DNA of 64,000 bases from Capnocytophaga canis (GTDB lineage: Bacteria; Bacteroidota; Bacteroidia; Flavobacteriales; Flavobacteriaceae), in NCBI RefSeq assembly GCF_000827555.1, contig NZ_CDOI01000134.1, positions 1 to 64,000 on the forward strand, written 5' to 3'. Position 1 is the first letter of the stretch; the number at the start of each line of letters is the position of its first letter. A model generated the notes under the pieces. It saw nothing but the letters and a program-made list of their open reading frames with translations. It had not been told where the DNA came from and did no database searches. Of this stretch, positions 44,743 through 52,815 are shown one piece after another. The position numbers were made by a program, and so were the translations under genes.

Positions 44743-46722
44743 ATGCTTCCGATCCTAAAAACAGACTCTTTGTTACAACGATTTGCCGACAAAATTCAAG
44801 CTCGACATTCCTATTTTTTGAAAATTTGCCAAAAAATGCGAGGAAATTGTGCCCGTCTGTCTGATAATATAAATTCTCACTTGTTTTACGGATTGCATTT
44901 TACGGAAAATGAATGGATTTTAAGAGAATGGGCTCCGAATGCAACAAAAATATATCTACTTTTTGACAAAAACGATTGGCAACCAACTGAAAAATACGAT
45001 TTTACGAAAATAGACCACGAAAATTGGGAAATTCGTTTGCCAAAATCGGAACTTTCGCACGGCGATTTGTATAAATTATATGTAGAATGGCAAGGTGGTG
45101 GAGCAGAAAGACTTCCCTCACACGTAAAAAGAGTAGTTCAGGACGAATATACAAAAGTTTTTACCGCCCAAGTTTGGCAGCCTGAAAAGCCCTATCAATG
45201 GAAAAATACTCGACCTTCCCAAACGAATTCTCCTCTAATTTATGAAGCTCATATTGGTATGAGCTCCGAACAAAGAAAAGTGACTTCTTTTACCGAATTT
45301 CGTCTGTTTGTGTTGCCTCGAATTGCTTCTTTGGGATACAATACCATTCAACTTATGGCAATTCAGGAACATCCTTATTATGGTTCGTTCGGCTATCAGG
45401 TAGCAAATTTCTTCGCTGTGAGTTCTCGTTTTGGAACGCCTGAAGAGCTTAAAGAGTTGATAGACAAGGCTCACGGATTAGGAATTAAAGTCATTTTGGA
45501 TATTGTGCATTCGCATTCGGTAAGTAACGAAGCCGAAGGATTGGGCTATTTTGATGGCACGGATTATCTGTATTTCCACTCGGGCGAAAGGGGAAAACAT
45601 CCACAGTGGGATTCCCGTTTGTTCGATTACGGAAAACCACAAGTGCTTAATTTTCTTCTTTCTAATTGTAAATATTGGTTGGAAGAATTTCAGTTTGATG
45701 GCTTCCGATTTGATGGCGTTACAAGTATGATTTACCTTCACCACGGATTAGGAAAAGCCTTCACTAATTACTCCTTGTATTATGATGGAAATCAGGATAT
45801 TGATGCGATAACATATCTGACTTTGGCAAATCAGCTTATTCACGAAATACATCCAAAAGCCATCACCATTGCCGAAGAAATGAGCGGAATTCCGGGTTTG
45901 GCGTTTCCTATTGAAGGAGGCGGAATGGGTTTCGATTATAAAATGCATATGGGTGTTCCCGATTATTGGATTAAACTTTTGGAAGATTACAAAGACGAAG
46001 ATTGGCACGTGGGCGATATCTATTACGAACTGACTAACAAACGTTTAGAAGAAAAAACTATTAGTTACGCCGAAAGCCACGACCAAGCCTTAGTGGGCGA
46101 CAAAACGATTTTCTTCCGTTTGGCGGATAAGGAAATTTATTCAGGAATGAGCGTTTTCGACCAAAATTTGGTGATTGACAGAGCCATCGCTTTGCATAAA
46201 ATGATTCGTTTGGTAACCATTGCCACAGCAGGAAATGGCTATTTGGCATTTATGGGGAACGAATGGGGACACCCTGAATGGATTGATTTTCCGCGTGAAG
46301 GAAATAGTTGGAGCTACAATCACGCGCGTCGTTTGTGGAGTTTGCTTGATGATGAAAATCTGAAATTCAAATATTTGAATAATTTTGATAGGGCGATGAT
46401 TCATTTTGTGAAAAAGAATAATTTACTCGAAGAAATGCCTAATATTTTGGTTCGTGATAACGAACGTCAAATTTTAGCTTTTGAACGAGGTGGATTTTTG
46501 TTTGTGTTTAATTTCAATCCGTCAGAGTCGTTTAATAATTATGAATTTGAGGTAGAAGCAGGAAAATACACCTATGTTTTAAATTCGGACAATCCGAACT
46601 TTGGAGGGCAAAATCGTATTGATGAAAATGTCGAGCATTTTACGCAGTACAAACACGAGAAGAATTTAATAAGTTTGTACATTCCGTCAAGGTTAGCTAT
46701 TGTTTTGAAAATGAATGAGTAG
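44743..46722 (+). CDS. glgB: 1,4-alpha-glucan branching enzyme (GH13, eukaryote-like form)
   Basis: A 659-residue GH13 enzyme. CBM48-like N-domain (about 45-145: LHFTENEWILREWAPNATKIYLL), catalytic barrel about 160-540 with VILDIVHSHS, FDGFRFDGVTSM (nucleophile Asp), ITIAEEMSGIPGLA (acid/base Glu) and YAESHDQALVGDK, and a C-terminal alpha-amylase beta-domain. The features are those of the GH13_8-like, eukaryote-type branching enzymes found in Bacteroidota. It makes alpha-1,6 branches in glycogen and opens the glycogen locus. Confidence 0.92.
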   Translation: MLPILKTDSLLQRFADKIQARHSYFLKICQKMRGNCARLSDNINSHLFYGLHFTENEWILREWAPNATKIYLLFDKNDWQPTEKYDFTKIDHENWEIRLPKSELSHGDLYKLYVEWQGGGAERLPSHVKRVVQDEYTKVFTAQVWQPEKPYQWKNTRPSQTNSPLIYEAHIGMSSEQRKVTSFTEFRLFVLPRIASLGYNTIQLMAIQEHPYYGSFGYQVANFFAVSSRFGTPEELKELIDKAHGLGIKVILDIVHSHSVSNEAEGLGYFDGTDYLYFHSGERGKHPQWDSRLFDYGKPQVLNFLLSNCKYWLEEFQFDGFRFDGVTSMIYLHHGLGKAFTNYSLYYDGNQDIDAITYLTLANQLIHEIHPKAITIAEEMSGIPGLAFPIEGGGMGFDYKMHMGVPDYWIKLLEDYKDEDWHVGDIYYELTNKRLEEKTISYAESHDQALVGDKTIFFRLADKEIYSGMSVFDQNLVIDRAIALHKMIRLVTIATAGNGYLAFMGNEWGHPEWIDFPREGNSWSYNHARRLWSLLDDENLKFKYLNNFDRAMIHFVKKNNLLEEMPNILVRDNERQILAFERGGFLFVFNFNPSESFNNYEFEVEAGKYTYVLNSDNPNFGGQNRIDENVEHFTQYKHEKNLISLYIPSRLAIVLKMNE

Positions 46723-46778
46723 TTTTTTAATTGTAGAGTTATTATACAATTAAAAAGATAATGAATAATCAAAATTAA

Positions 46779-47765
46779 ATGATAAATGAAATAAAAATAT
46801 TTACCACTGACGACAAAAAAATTTCATTGCAGGTTTCCTTGGAGAAGGAAACAGTGTGGCTTACGCAGTCGCAAATGTCTTTTTTGTTTGATACAAGTAC
46901 GGACAATATCGGTTTGCATTTGAAGAATATTTTTTTAGAAGAGGAATTAGATGAATTTTCAACTACCGAGGATTTCTCGGTAGTTCGTCAAGAAGGAAAA
47001 AGGCAGGTTAAGAGAACGTTAAAACATTATAATCTTGACGCAATTTTGTCTGTTGGATATAGAGTTAGCTCTAAGAGAGCAACTCAATTCCGCAAATGGG
47101 CGACACAAACCCTAAAACAACACTTGGTTCAAGGTTATACCATTAATGAGCAACGCCTAAAAGAGCGGGGTATCGAATTTAATGAGGTCCTTTCGCTATT
47201 GAGTTCCACTTTGGAAAATCAAACTTTGATAAACGATGAAGGTGTTGCGGTACTGAAAGTTGTGCAAAAATATGCAAAAAGTTGGAGTTTATTACAAGCT
47301 TACGACCAACAGAGCCTACCAAAAAGTTCTTTAAAAAACCAAGAAATGAACGCTTTGCCGTATGAAGACGTTTTAAAAGCCATTGACCAACTCAAAAAAT
47401 CACTCGTTGAAAAGGGTGAGGCTAGTGAACTTTTCGGACAAATACGCAGTAGCGGACTTGAGTCGGCATTGGCTACCATTGAGCAAGGTTTCGGTGAGGA
47501 ATATTTTTACCCCAATGTAGCAAGTAGAGCGGCTCATTTACTCTATTTCATCATAAAAAATCATCCGTTTGCTGATGGAAACAAACGTACGGGAGCATTT
47601 TTGTTTTTATGGTATTTGCGTATCAATCAACATCTTTTGCAAAAACCTGTGGAAAACTTAATCAACGACAATACATTGGTTGCTTTAGCTTTATTAGTTG
47701 CTGAAAGTAAACCTGAACAAAAAGAATTAATAATACGTTTAACAGAACATTTCATTAACGTCTGA
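46779..47765 (+). CDS. RhuM-Fic fusion protein
   Basis: A 328-residue protein. Residues 1-125 are a RhuM-type N-domain (ETVWLTQSQMSFLFDTSTDNIGLHLKNI; HYNLDAILSVGYRVSSKRATQFRKWATQTL). Residues about 195-325 are a Fic/Doc domain with HPFADGNKRTGAFLF (His262). The loop has GNK rather than GNG, which recalls Doc kinases more than AMP-transferring Fic proteins, so the transferred group is uncertain. It lies 56 bases after glgB and only 16 bases before the debranching enzyme, so it is read through with the glycogen genes. No separate antitoxin ORF is visible, so self-restraint by the N-domain is possible. Signs of transfer: it is functionally unrelated to its neighbours. Confidence 0.85.
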   Translation: MINEIKIFTTDDKKISLQVSLEKETVWLTQSQMSFLFDTSTDNIGLHLKNIFLEEELDEFSTTEDFSVVRQEGKRQVKRTLKHYNLDAILSVGYRVSSKRATQFRKWATQTLKQHLVQGYTINEQRLKERGIEFNEVLSLLSSTLENQTLINDEGVAVLKVVQKYAKSWSLLQAYDQQSLPKSSLKNQEMNALPYEDVLKAIDQLKKSLVEKGEASELFGQIRSSGLESALATIEQGFGEEYFYPNVASRAAHLLYFIIKNHPFADGNKRTGAFLFLWYLRINQHLLQKPVENLINDNTLVALALLVAESKPEQKELIIRLTEHFINV

Positions 47766-47781
47766 ATAAAAAAATAAGATA

Positions 47782-49731
47782 ATGAGTTATTTAACATTCA
47801 AAAAGAAAGAATTAATCAATTTGGAATATTCTCTTGACAGAGAGTTTCTTGGCACCAATCGCGGGGGCGGATACAGCTCTTCTACCCTTGTTTTTTGCAA
47901 TACACGAAAATATCACGGACTTTTGGTAGTTCCACTCGAAAATTTCAGAGGACAGAATCACGTCTTGTTGTCTTCACTTGATGAAACCATCATTCAACAC
48001 GGACGCGATTTCAACTTTGCCGTGCATCAATATCCCGAAACGTACGAACCTCGCGGACATAAATATATCGTGGATGTTTCCTACGAAAAAGCCTTTACCG
48101 TTATCTATCAGGTGGGGGGTGTAACACTCAAAAAAGAAATTCTGATGGTGCATAACGAACCTCAGGTTTTGGTGCGTTACACCTTGCTCGAAGCCCACTC
48201 CCCTACTAAGTTGAGGTTGAATCCGTTATTGGCATTTCGTGATATTCATTCGTTAAGTAAAGTCAATGATTTAGCAAACAAAAATATTGAGAAAATTGAA
48301 GGCGGAATCAAAACCAAACTTTATCCTGATTTTCCGTATTTGCATTTGCAGTTAAGCCAAGATACTGATTTTGAATACCAACCGAATTGGAATTGTAATA
48401 TATTTTATAAAAAAGAAAAAGAACGTGGATACGATTATACGGAAGATTTACTCACGCTTGGTTATTTCGAGTTGAATATCAAAAAAGGCGAAAGCGTTGT
48501 ATTTTCGGCAAGTACGGAGGAAAACAACAGCAAACAACTCAAACAGAAATTCACCCGACTTATCAATCAGCGTCGCGAGCGAAACTCGTTTGAGGAATGC
48601 CTTAACTATTCTGCTACACAATTTCTAATTCAGAAAGCAGGAGAAATTCGTGTGAAAGAAGGTTATCATTGGTACAATAGCAACACACGCGATACGTTCA
48701 TCGCTTTACCGGGAATTGCTTTGGCAGAAAACACTCAAAAGACGTTCGATGAGGTACTTACATCAGTTAAAAAATATTTTTCCAATGGACTTTTTGAAAA
48801 AACAGTAAGTACGCACGTAGCTGAACGTCAATATGATGCCGACACTTCACTTTGGTTTTTTTGGACAATTCAGCAGTATGAAAAATACACCAAAAAAACG
48901 CCAAAACAACTTTGGAAAGACTTTGGCGAGTTGATGCGAACCATTTTGGAAACTTACAAAAATGGACAGCATAAATCCATACGAATGGATAACAACGGAC
49001 TGATTTGGTCGGAAGATATTAGTCGTCCGCTAACGTGGGTCGATGCTCAATTTGATGGCGGAGCCATTGTTCCGCGAAACGGTTATGTGGTCGAAGTCAA
49101 TGCGTTGTGGTACAATGCCGTGTGTTACGCAATTGCTTTGGCAGAAGCCTCAAAGGATAAAGATTTTCTGAAAGAATGGAGCGATTTGCCTACGATGATT
49201 GCTGAAAATTTCAATCAAACCTTTTGGATTGCTGACAAAAAATACTTGGCAGATTATGTGAATTATGCTCATCAAAATCGTGATGTTCGCCCCAATCAGT
49301 TGATACCTTGTGCGTTGGCATATTCTCCTCTTGATGAGCGAAGTAAGAAACGCGTTTTGGACATTGTCAGACAAGAATTGCTCACTCCACGAGGATTACG
49401 TTCGTTGTCACCTAAAAATAAAAGTTACGAAAGCGTAAGTATTGGCAACGTGTACGACCGCGACCGAGCTACGTTTAACGGGTCGGTACATCCTTGGTTT
49501 ATAGGATTTTATATAGAAGCTCATTTAAAAATTTACGGAAAAACCTATATCCCTGATGCAGAAGTAATTTTAGCTGATTTCGAGGAAGAATTAAGCGGAC
49601 ACGGCGTAAGTACCATTTCGGCAATTTACGATGGAAATCCGCCATTCCGTTCGCGAGGTTGCATTTCCAAAGCCCGAAATGTAGCCGAAATCCTTCGAGC
49701 CAAACAACTGACAATGAATTATGAGTCGTAA
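47782..49731 (+). CDS. Glycogen debranching enzyme (amylo-alpha-1,6-glucosidase, GH133)
   Basis: A 649-residue enzyme. An N-terminal GDE_N domain (FLGTNRGGGYSSSTLVFCNTRKYHGLLVVPL) is followed by the (alpha/alpha)6 GDE_C domain from about 265, with WYNSNTRDTFIALPGIAL, LIWSEDISRPLTWVDAQFDGGAIVPRNG-type aspartates and NGSVHPWFIGFYIEAHLK. It removes single alpha-1,6-linked glucose at branch points. In Bacteroides the debranching enzyme, GT4 synthase and GH57 genes are neighbours; here two nuclease genes separate it from the GT4 gene. Confidence 0.92.
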   Translation: MSYLTFKKKELINLEYSLDREFLGTNRGGGYSSSTLVFCNTRKYHGLLVVPLENFRGQNHVLLSSLDETIIQHGRDFNFAVHQYPETYEPRGHKYIVDVSYEKAFTVIYQVGGVTLKKEILMVHNEPQVLVRYTLLEAHSPTKLRLNPLLAFRDIHSLSKVNDLANKNIEKIEGGIKTKLYPDFPYLHLQLSQDTDFEYQPNWNCNIFYKKEKERGYDYTEDLLTLGYFELNIKKGESVVFSASTEENNSKQLKQKFTRLINQRRERNSFEECLNYSATQFLIQKAGEIRVKEGYHWYNSNTRDTFIALPGIALAENTQKTFDEVLTSVKKYFSNGLFEKTVSTHVAERQYDADTSLWFFWTIQQYEKYTKKTPKQLWKDFGELMRTILETYKNGQHKSIRMDNNGLIWSEDISRPLTWVDAQFDGGAIVPRNGYVVEVNALWYNAVCYAIALAEASKDKDFLKEWSDLPTMIAENFNQTFWIADKKYLADYVNYAHQNRDVRPNQLIPCALAYSPLDERSKKRVLDIVRQELLTPRGLRSLSPKNKSYESVSIGNVYDRDRATFNGSVHPWFIGFYIEAHLKIYGKTYIPDAEVILADFEEELSGHGVSTISAIYDGNPPFRSRGCISKARNVAEILRAKQLTMNYES

Positions 49732-49734
49732 AAT

Positions 49735-49830
49735 GTAAGGGTGGAATATTTTTCGCCTCTACGATAAAATGTAATCAATGATGTGTACAATGTAAGTAAG
49801 GGCGAAATATTTTTCGCCCCTACGATAAAA
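49735..49830. repeat. Two copies of a short palindromic repeat
   Basis: Copy 2 contains a perfect hairpin GGGCGAAA (49800-49807), loop TATT and TTTCGCCC (49812-49819), followed by CTACGATAAAA. Copy 1 (49735-49769) has the same layout with a degenerate left arm (GGGTGGAA) and the same CTCTACGATAAAA end. Both are preceded by AATGTAAG. They resemble REP-like elements and fill the debranching enzyme-DUF1016 gap. Confidence 0.7.
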
Positions 49831-49853
49831 CACAATCCATAAACGATTAAGGA

Positions 49854-50870
49854 ATGAAAAAAGATACGAAACCATTGAACAAAAATTTACTTTCGGAGCT
49901 TTCCGTCTTAATAGAAAACGGTCAGCAACAGATAGTTTATTATGCCAACAGCACCCTTACCCTTGTCTTTTGGCAGGTTGGAAAGCGTATCAATGAAGAT
50001 GTATTAAACAATGAACGAGCTACTTACGGAAAACGGATTGTACCAATGATTGCCAATGAGTTGGAATCTAAATACGGACGTAATTTTACGGAAAAAAATA
50101 TCCGAAGAATGATGCAGTTTGCAGAGGTATTTCCTGATTTTCAAATTGTCGTTCCACTGGCACGACAATTGAGTTGGTCGCATTTTTTGATACTTATCCC
50201 CCTTAAAAATCACGAAGCAAGAATGTTTTATGCTGAGTTGGCAGTATCTGAAAATTTAGGAAAACGAGAACTTCGTAAGCAAATCACTACCAAAGCCTTT
50301 GAGAGAATGCAAATTGCTAATTTACAGGTTCAACAATCGGAAATTATTCCTATAAACACTTTCAAAGACCCCTATCTATTGGATTTTTTAGGACTTCGAA
50401 GTGATTATTTGGAAAAAGACATTGAAACGGCTATTTTACATAAATTAGAGTCCTTTATTTTAGAACTTGGAAGAGGATTTGCCTTTGTAGAACGCCAAAA
50501 ACGAATGATTATTGATGGAGAAGATTTCTATTTAGACCTTTTGTTTTTCCATAGAAAATTAAAGCGATTGATTGCCATTGAGCTGAAAATCGGTAAATTC
50601 CAAGCCAAACACAAAGGACAAATGGAACTTTACCTCAAATGGTTAAATAAATACGAACGTCAAGAGGGCGAAGAAGCTCCTATCGGACTGATTTTGTGTG
50701 CTGAAAATAGCAAGGAACAAGTGGAACTTTTGGAAATCCATAAAGATGGTATTATGGTTGCCGAGTATTGGACAGAGTTACCTCCTAAAAAACAATTGGA
50801 AAAAAAATTACACGAAGCCTTCATTGAAGCACGTGAGCAGTTTGAAAACAAGGGGTTATTGAATAAATAA
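49854..50870 (+). CDS. DUF1016/YhcG-type PDDEXK nuclease (copy 1)
   Basis: A 338-residue protein. Residues about 10-155 form the DUF1016 N-domain (LVFWQVGKRINEDVLNN, ATYGKRIVPMIANELESKYG, LARQLSWSHFLILI). The C-terminal nuclease domain (about 170-320) has the PDDEXK core Asp228 (FYLDLLFF) and Glu243-x-Lys245 (AIELK). YhcG-type proteins often sit in restriction-modification or mobile islands; the target is unknown. A diverged second copy lies 0.8 kb downstream in the same orientation. Neither is related to the surrounding glycogen metabolism. Confidence 0.9.
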   Translation: MKKDTKPLNKNLLSELSVLIENGQQQIVYYANSTLTLVFWQVGKRINEDVLNNERATYGKRIVPMIANELESKYGRNFTEKNIRRMMQFAEVFPDFQIVVPLARQLSWSHFLILIPLKNHEARMFYAELAVSENLGKRELRKQITTKAFERMQIANLQVQQSEIIPINTFKDPYLLDFLGLRSDYLEKDIETAILHKLESFILELGRGFAFVERQKRMIIDGEDFYLDLLFFHRKLKRLIAIELKIGKFQAKHKGQMELYLKWLNKYERQEGEEAPIGLILCAENSKEQVELLEIHKDGIMVAEYWTELPPKKQLEKKLHEAFIEAREQFENKGLLNK

Positions 50871-50939
50871 AAACGAAATCGGTGAATATGTACGTTACGA
50901 AAAAGCGTATAAATGTTCAGAAGAAAACCTTTTTATAAG

Positions 50940-51160
50940 TAAATATAAATGATAATAATAAAGAATAAAACAGATAATACGTAGAATCTTTATCTTCATA
51001 AGAAGAAAATACTTCTACACGTGAAGAAACAAAATCTTCTGATGAAGAAAATATTTCTTCTTATGGATAATATAATGCTACTGATGAATTATTTAATTCT
51101 TCATTAGAATATAAAAGTTCTACTAAAGAAGATTTTAATTCTACATCTGTTTTATTGTAA
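50940..51160 (+). other. Low-complexity, hairpin-rich stretch with a degenerate Ser/Glu/Asn reading frame
   Basis: This is part of the 335-base gap between the first nuclease and the small coiled-coil gene. CATAAGAAGAAAATA (50997-51011) is nearly the reverse complement of TATTTCTTCTTATG (51052-51065). One frame is open from 51002 to 51157 apart from a single TAA at 51068 and reads EENTSTREETKSSDEEN..., then YNATDELFNSS.... Further upstream the same frame has more TAA codons. Either a decayed acidic coding region or expanded GAAGAA/TTCTTC repeats. Confidence 0.4.
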
Positions 51161-51205
51161 AATCAACAAGAATAACTATTTTTATAATATAAAAGACAAA
51201 TTAAG

Positions 51206-51517
51206 ATGAGAAAAAGGTCATTTGCCGAAATCATCACATCGGCACAACTATTAGTAAAAGCCCTTACCGAACGAGGTGAAAATTTGCCTGTGGGTGTTAC
51301 CGCTCAAATGCGTGACAAACTAAACACTGCCTACCAAAAAGCAGCGGAGGTCAATGTAGAACAGGAAAAACTTAAAGCTCAACTCAAAGAAAAAACCGCC
51401 GAGTTAGAAAAACATATTGCCGAAACGGAAGAGGTATATGCCTTTTTGAAAAAATACATCAAAATGGGCGAACCGCAAGAACGTTGGCGAGAGTTTGGTT
51501 TCGAGGATAAACGATAG
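51206..51517 (+). CDS. Small coiled-coil protein
   Basis: A 103-residue, mostly helical protein: a basic N-terminus (MRKRSFAEIITSAQLLVKAL), a central coiled coil (about 45-85, rich in Lys/Glu/Gln) and a conserved-looking tail ERWREFGFEDKR. Similar small proteins with a terminal WKEFGIEDKR-type motif occur in Bacteroidota and cyanobacteria from memory; function unknown. It lies between the two DUF1016 genes and could be a partner of either. Confidence 0.65.
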   Translation: MRKRSFAEIITSAQLLVKALTERGENLPVGVTAQMRDKLNTAYQKAAEVNVEQEKLKAQLKEKTAELEKHIAETEEVYAFLKKYIKMGEPQERWREFGFEDKR

Positions 51518-51533
51518 GCGGTAAAGATTGCAC

Positions 51534-51564
51534 AATGTAGGGAGGGGATACATCCCTTCCGTAG
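51534..51564. repeat. Short palindromic repeat, second type
   Basis: GGAGGGGAT (51541-51549), loop AC, ATCCCTTCC (51552-51560), preceded by AATGTAG and followed by GTAG. Same flanks (AATGTA...) as the copies at 49.7 kb but a different arm sequence. A further inverted repeat, TTGCTATTG (51598-51606) and CAATAGCA (51648-51655), precedes the next gene. Confidence 0.55.
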
Positions 51565-51686
51565 TTGTAACGTATCAATGTGAGGGCGGATGTGAAGTTG
51601 CTATTGTAATATTTTCGAAATGAATCACAAGTAATAGGTATTTTCAGCAATAGCACTGAAATTCAATAAGATGAAGTTATTAAACA

Positions 51687-52706
51687 ATGAAGCTATTTAC
51701 CGATATAAAAGATATTATTTTACAGGCTCGTGAAAAGGCGATACGCTCAGTCAATAACGCACGTACGCTGATGTATTGGCATATTGGTAAACGTATTTTT
51801 GAGGAAGAACAGCAAGGTAAAAAACGAGCAGATTACGGAAGTTACCTCATTAAGGAGCTTTCTGCCAAGTTAGAACCCGACTTCGGGAGCCTTTGTTCAT
51901 TTCGACAACTGAACTTATATAGGCAATTTTACAAAACTTTCCCAATTGTGAACGCACTGCATTCACAATTGAGTTGGACTCAGTATAAGATACTTATGCG
52001 AATAGATGACCAACATAAACGAGAGTTTTACATCGCCGAAACAACAAAAAATAATTGGACTTCTCGGCAGTTGGAACGACAAATAAACGCTTCTTTGTAC
52101 GAAAGACTTTTGCTTTCGAACGATAAAGAAAGCGTACTTGCCGTTGCTCGAAATGAAAGGCAACCTTCTGACCCAAAGGAAATAATCAAAGACCCTATGG
52201 TTTTGGAGTTTTTGGGTTTGAAACAACAAAGTACCTATTATGAAAAGGATTTAGAAACTAAAATGCTTTCTCATTTACAAGAATTTTTGTTGGAATTAGG
52301 CAACGGATTTTCGTTTGTAGCTCGGCAAAAACGCATTCATATTGAGGGAGATGAGTTTTTTGTAGATTTAGTGTTTTACAATCGTTTATTGCAAAGTTTT
52401 GTGATTATCGAAATCAAAACCGATAAACTTACCCATCAGGATATAGGGCAGCTACAAATGTACGTCAATTATTATGACCGCACACAGAAACTCAGCCACG
52501 AAAACCCAACCATTGGTATTTTGCTCTGTGCCGACAAAAATGACGCTGTGGTAAAATATACCCTTCCTGAGAATCAAAAGCATATTATAACAAGTAAATA
52601 CCAATTGTATCTGCCAACAGAAAAACAACTTTTAGATGAAATACGTAAAGAAATTGAAAATTTTGAAATCAATGAAGAAGATGAAAAACCTGATGAAGTA
52701 CAATAA
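51687..52706 (+). CDS. DUF1016/YhcG-type PDDEXK nuclease (copy 2)
   Basis: A 339-residue homologue of the upstream copy: N-domain (LMYWHIGKRIFEEEQQGKKRADYGSYLI, LHSQLSWTQYKILMRI) and nuclease core Asp227 (FFVDLVFYN) and Glu242-x-Lys244 (IIEIK). The two copies have clearly diverged, so they were not produced by a very recent local duplication. The acidic tail (EINEEDEKPDE) is absent from copy 1. It lies 110 bases ahead of the GT4 enzyme. Confidence 0.9.
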   Translation: MKLFTDIKDIILQAREKAIRSVNNARTLMYWHIGKRIFEEEQQGKKRADYGSYLIKELSAKLEPDFGSLCSFRQLNLYRQFYKTFPIVNALHSQLSWTQYKILMRIDDQHKREFYIAETTKNNWTSRQLERQINASLYERLLLSNDKESVLAVARNERQPSDPKEIIKDPMVLEFLGLKQQSTYYEKDLETKMLSHLQEFLLELGNGFSFVARQKRIHIEGDEFFVDLVFYNRLLQSFVIIEIKTDKLTHQDIGQLQMYVNYYDRTQKLSHENPTIGILLCADKNDAVVKYTLPENQKHIITSKYQLYLPTEKQLLDEIRKEIENFEINEEDEKPDEVQ

Positions 52707-52815
52707 AAATCTTTCATCATAAACAAAAAAAAACAGATTAATTCAGCTTGAAAATAGAGAAAATTAGCAAAATCAATAAAATTTTAAATAGAAACGCCAA
52801 ATAAGTAAGAATGAT

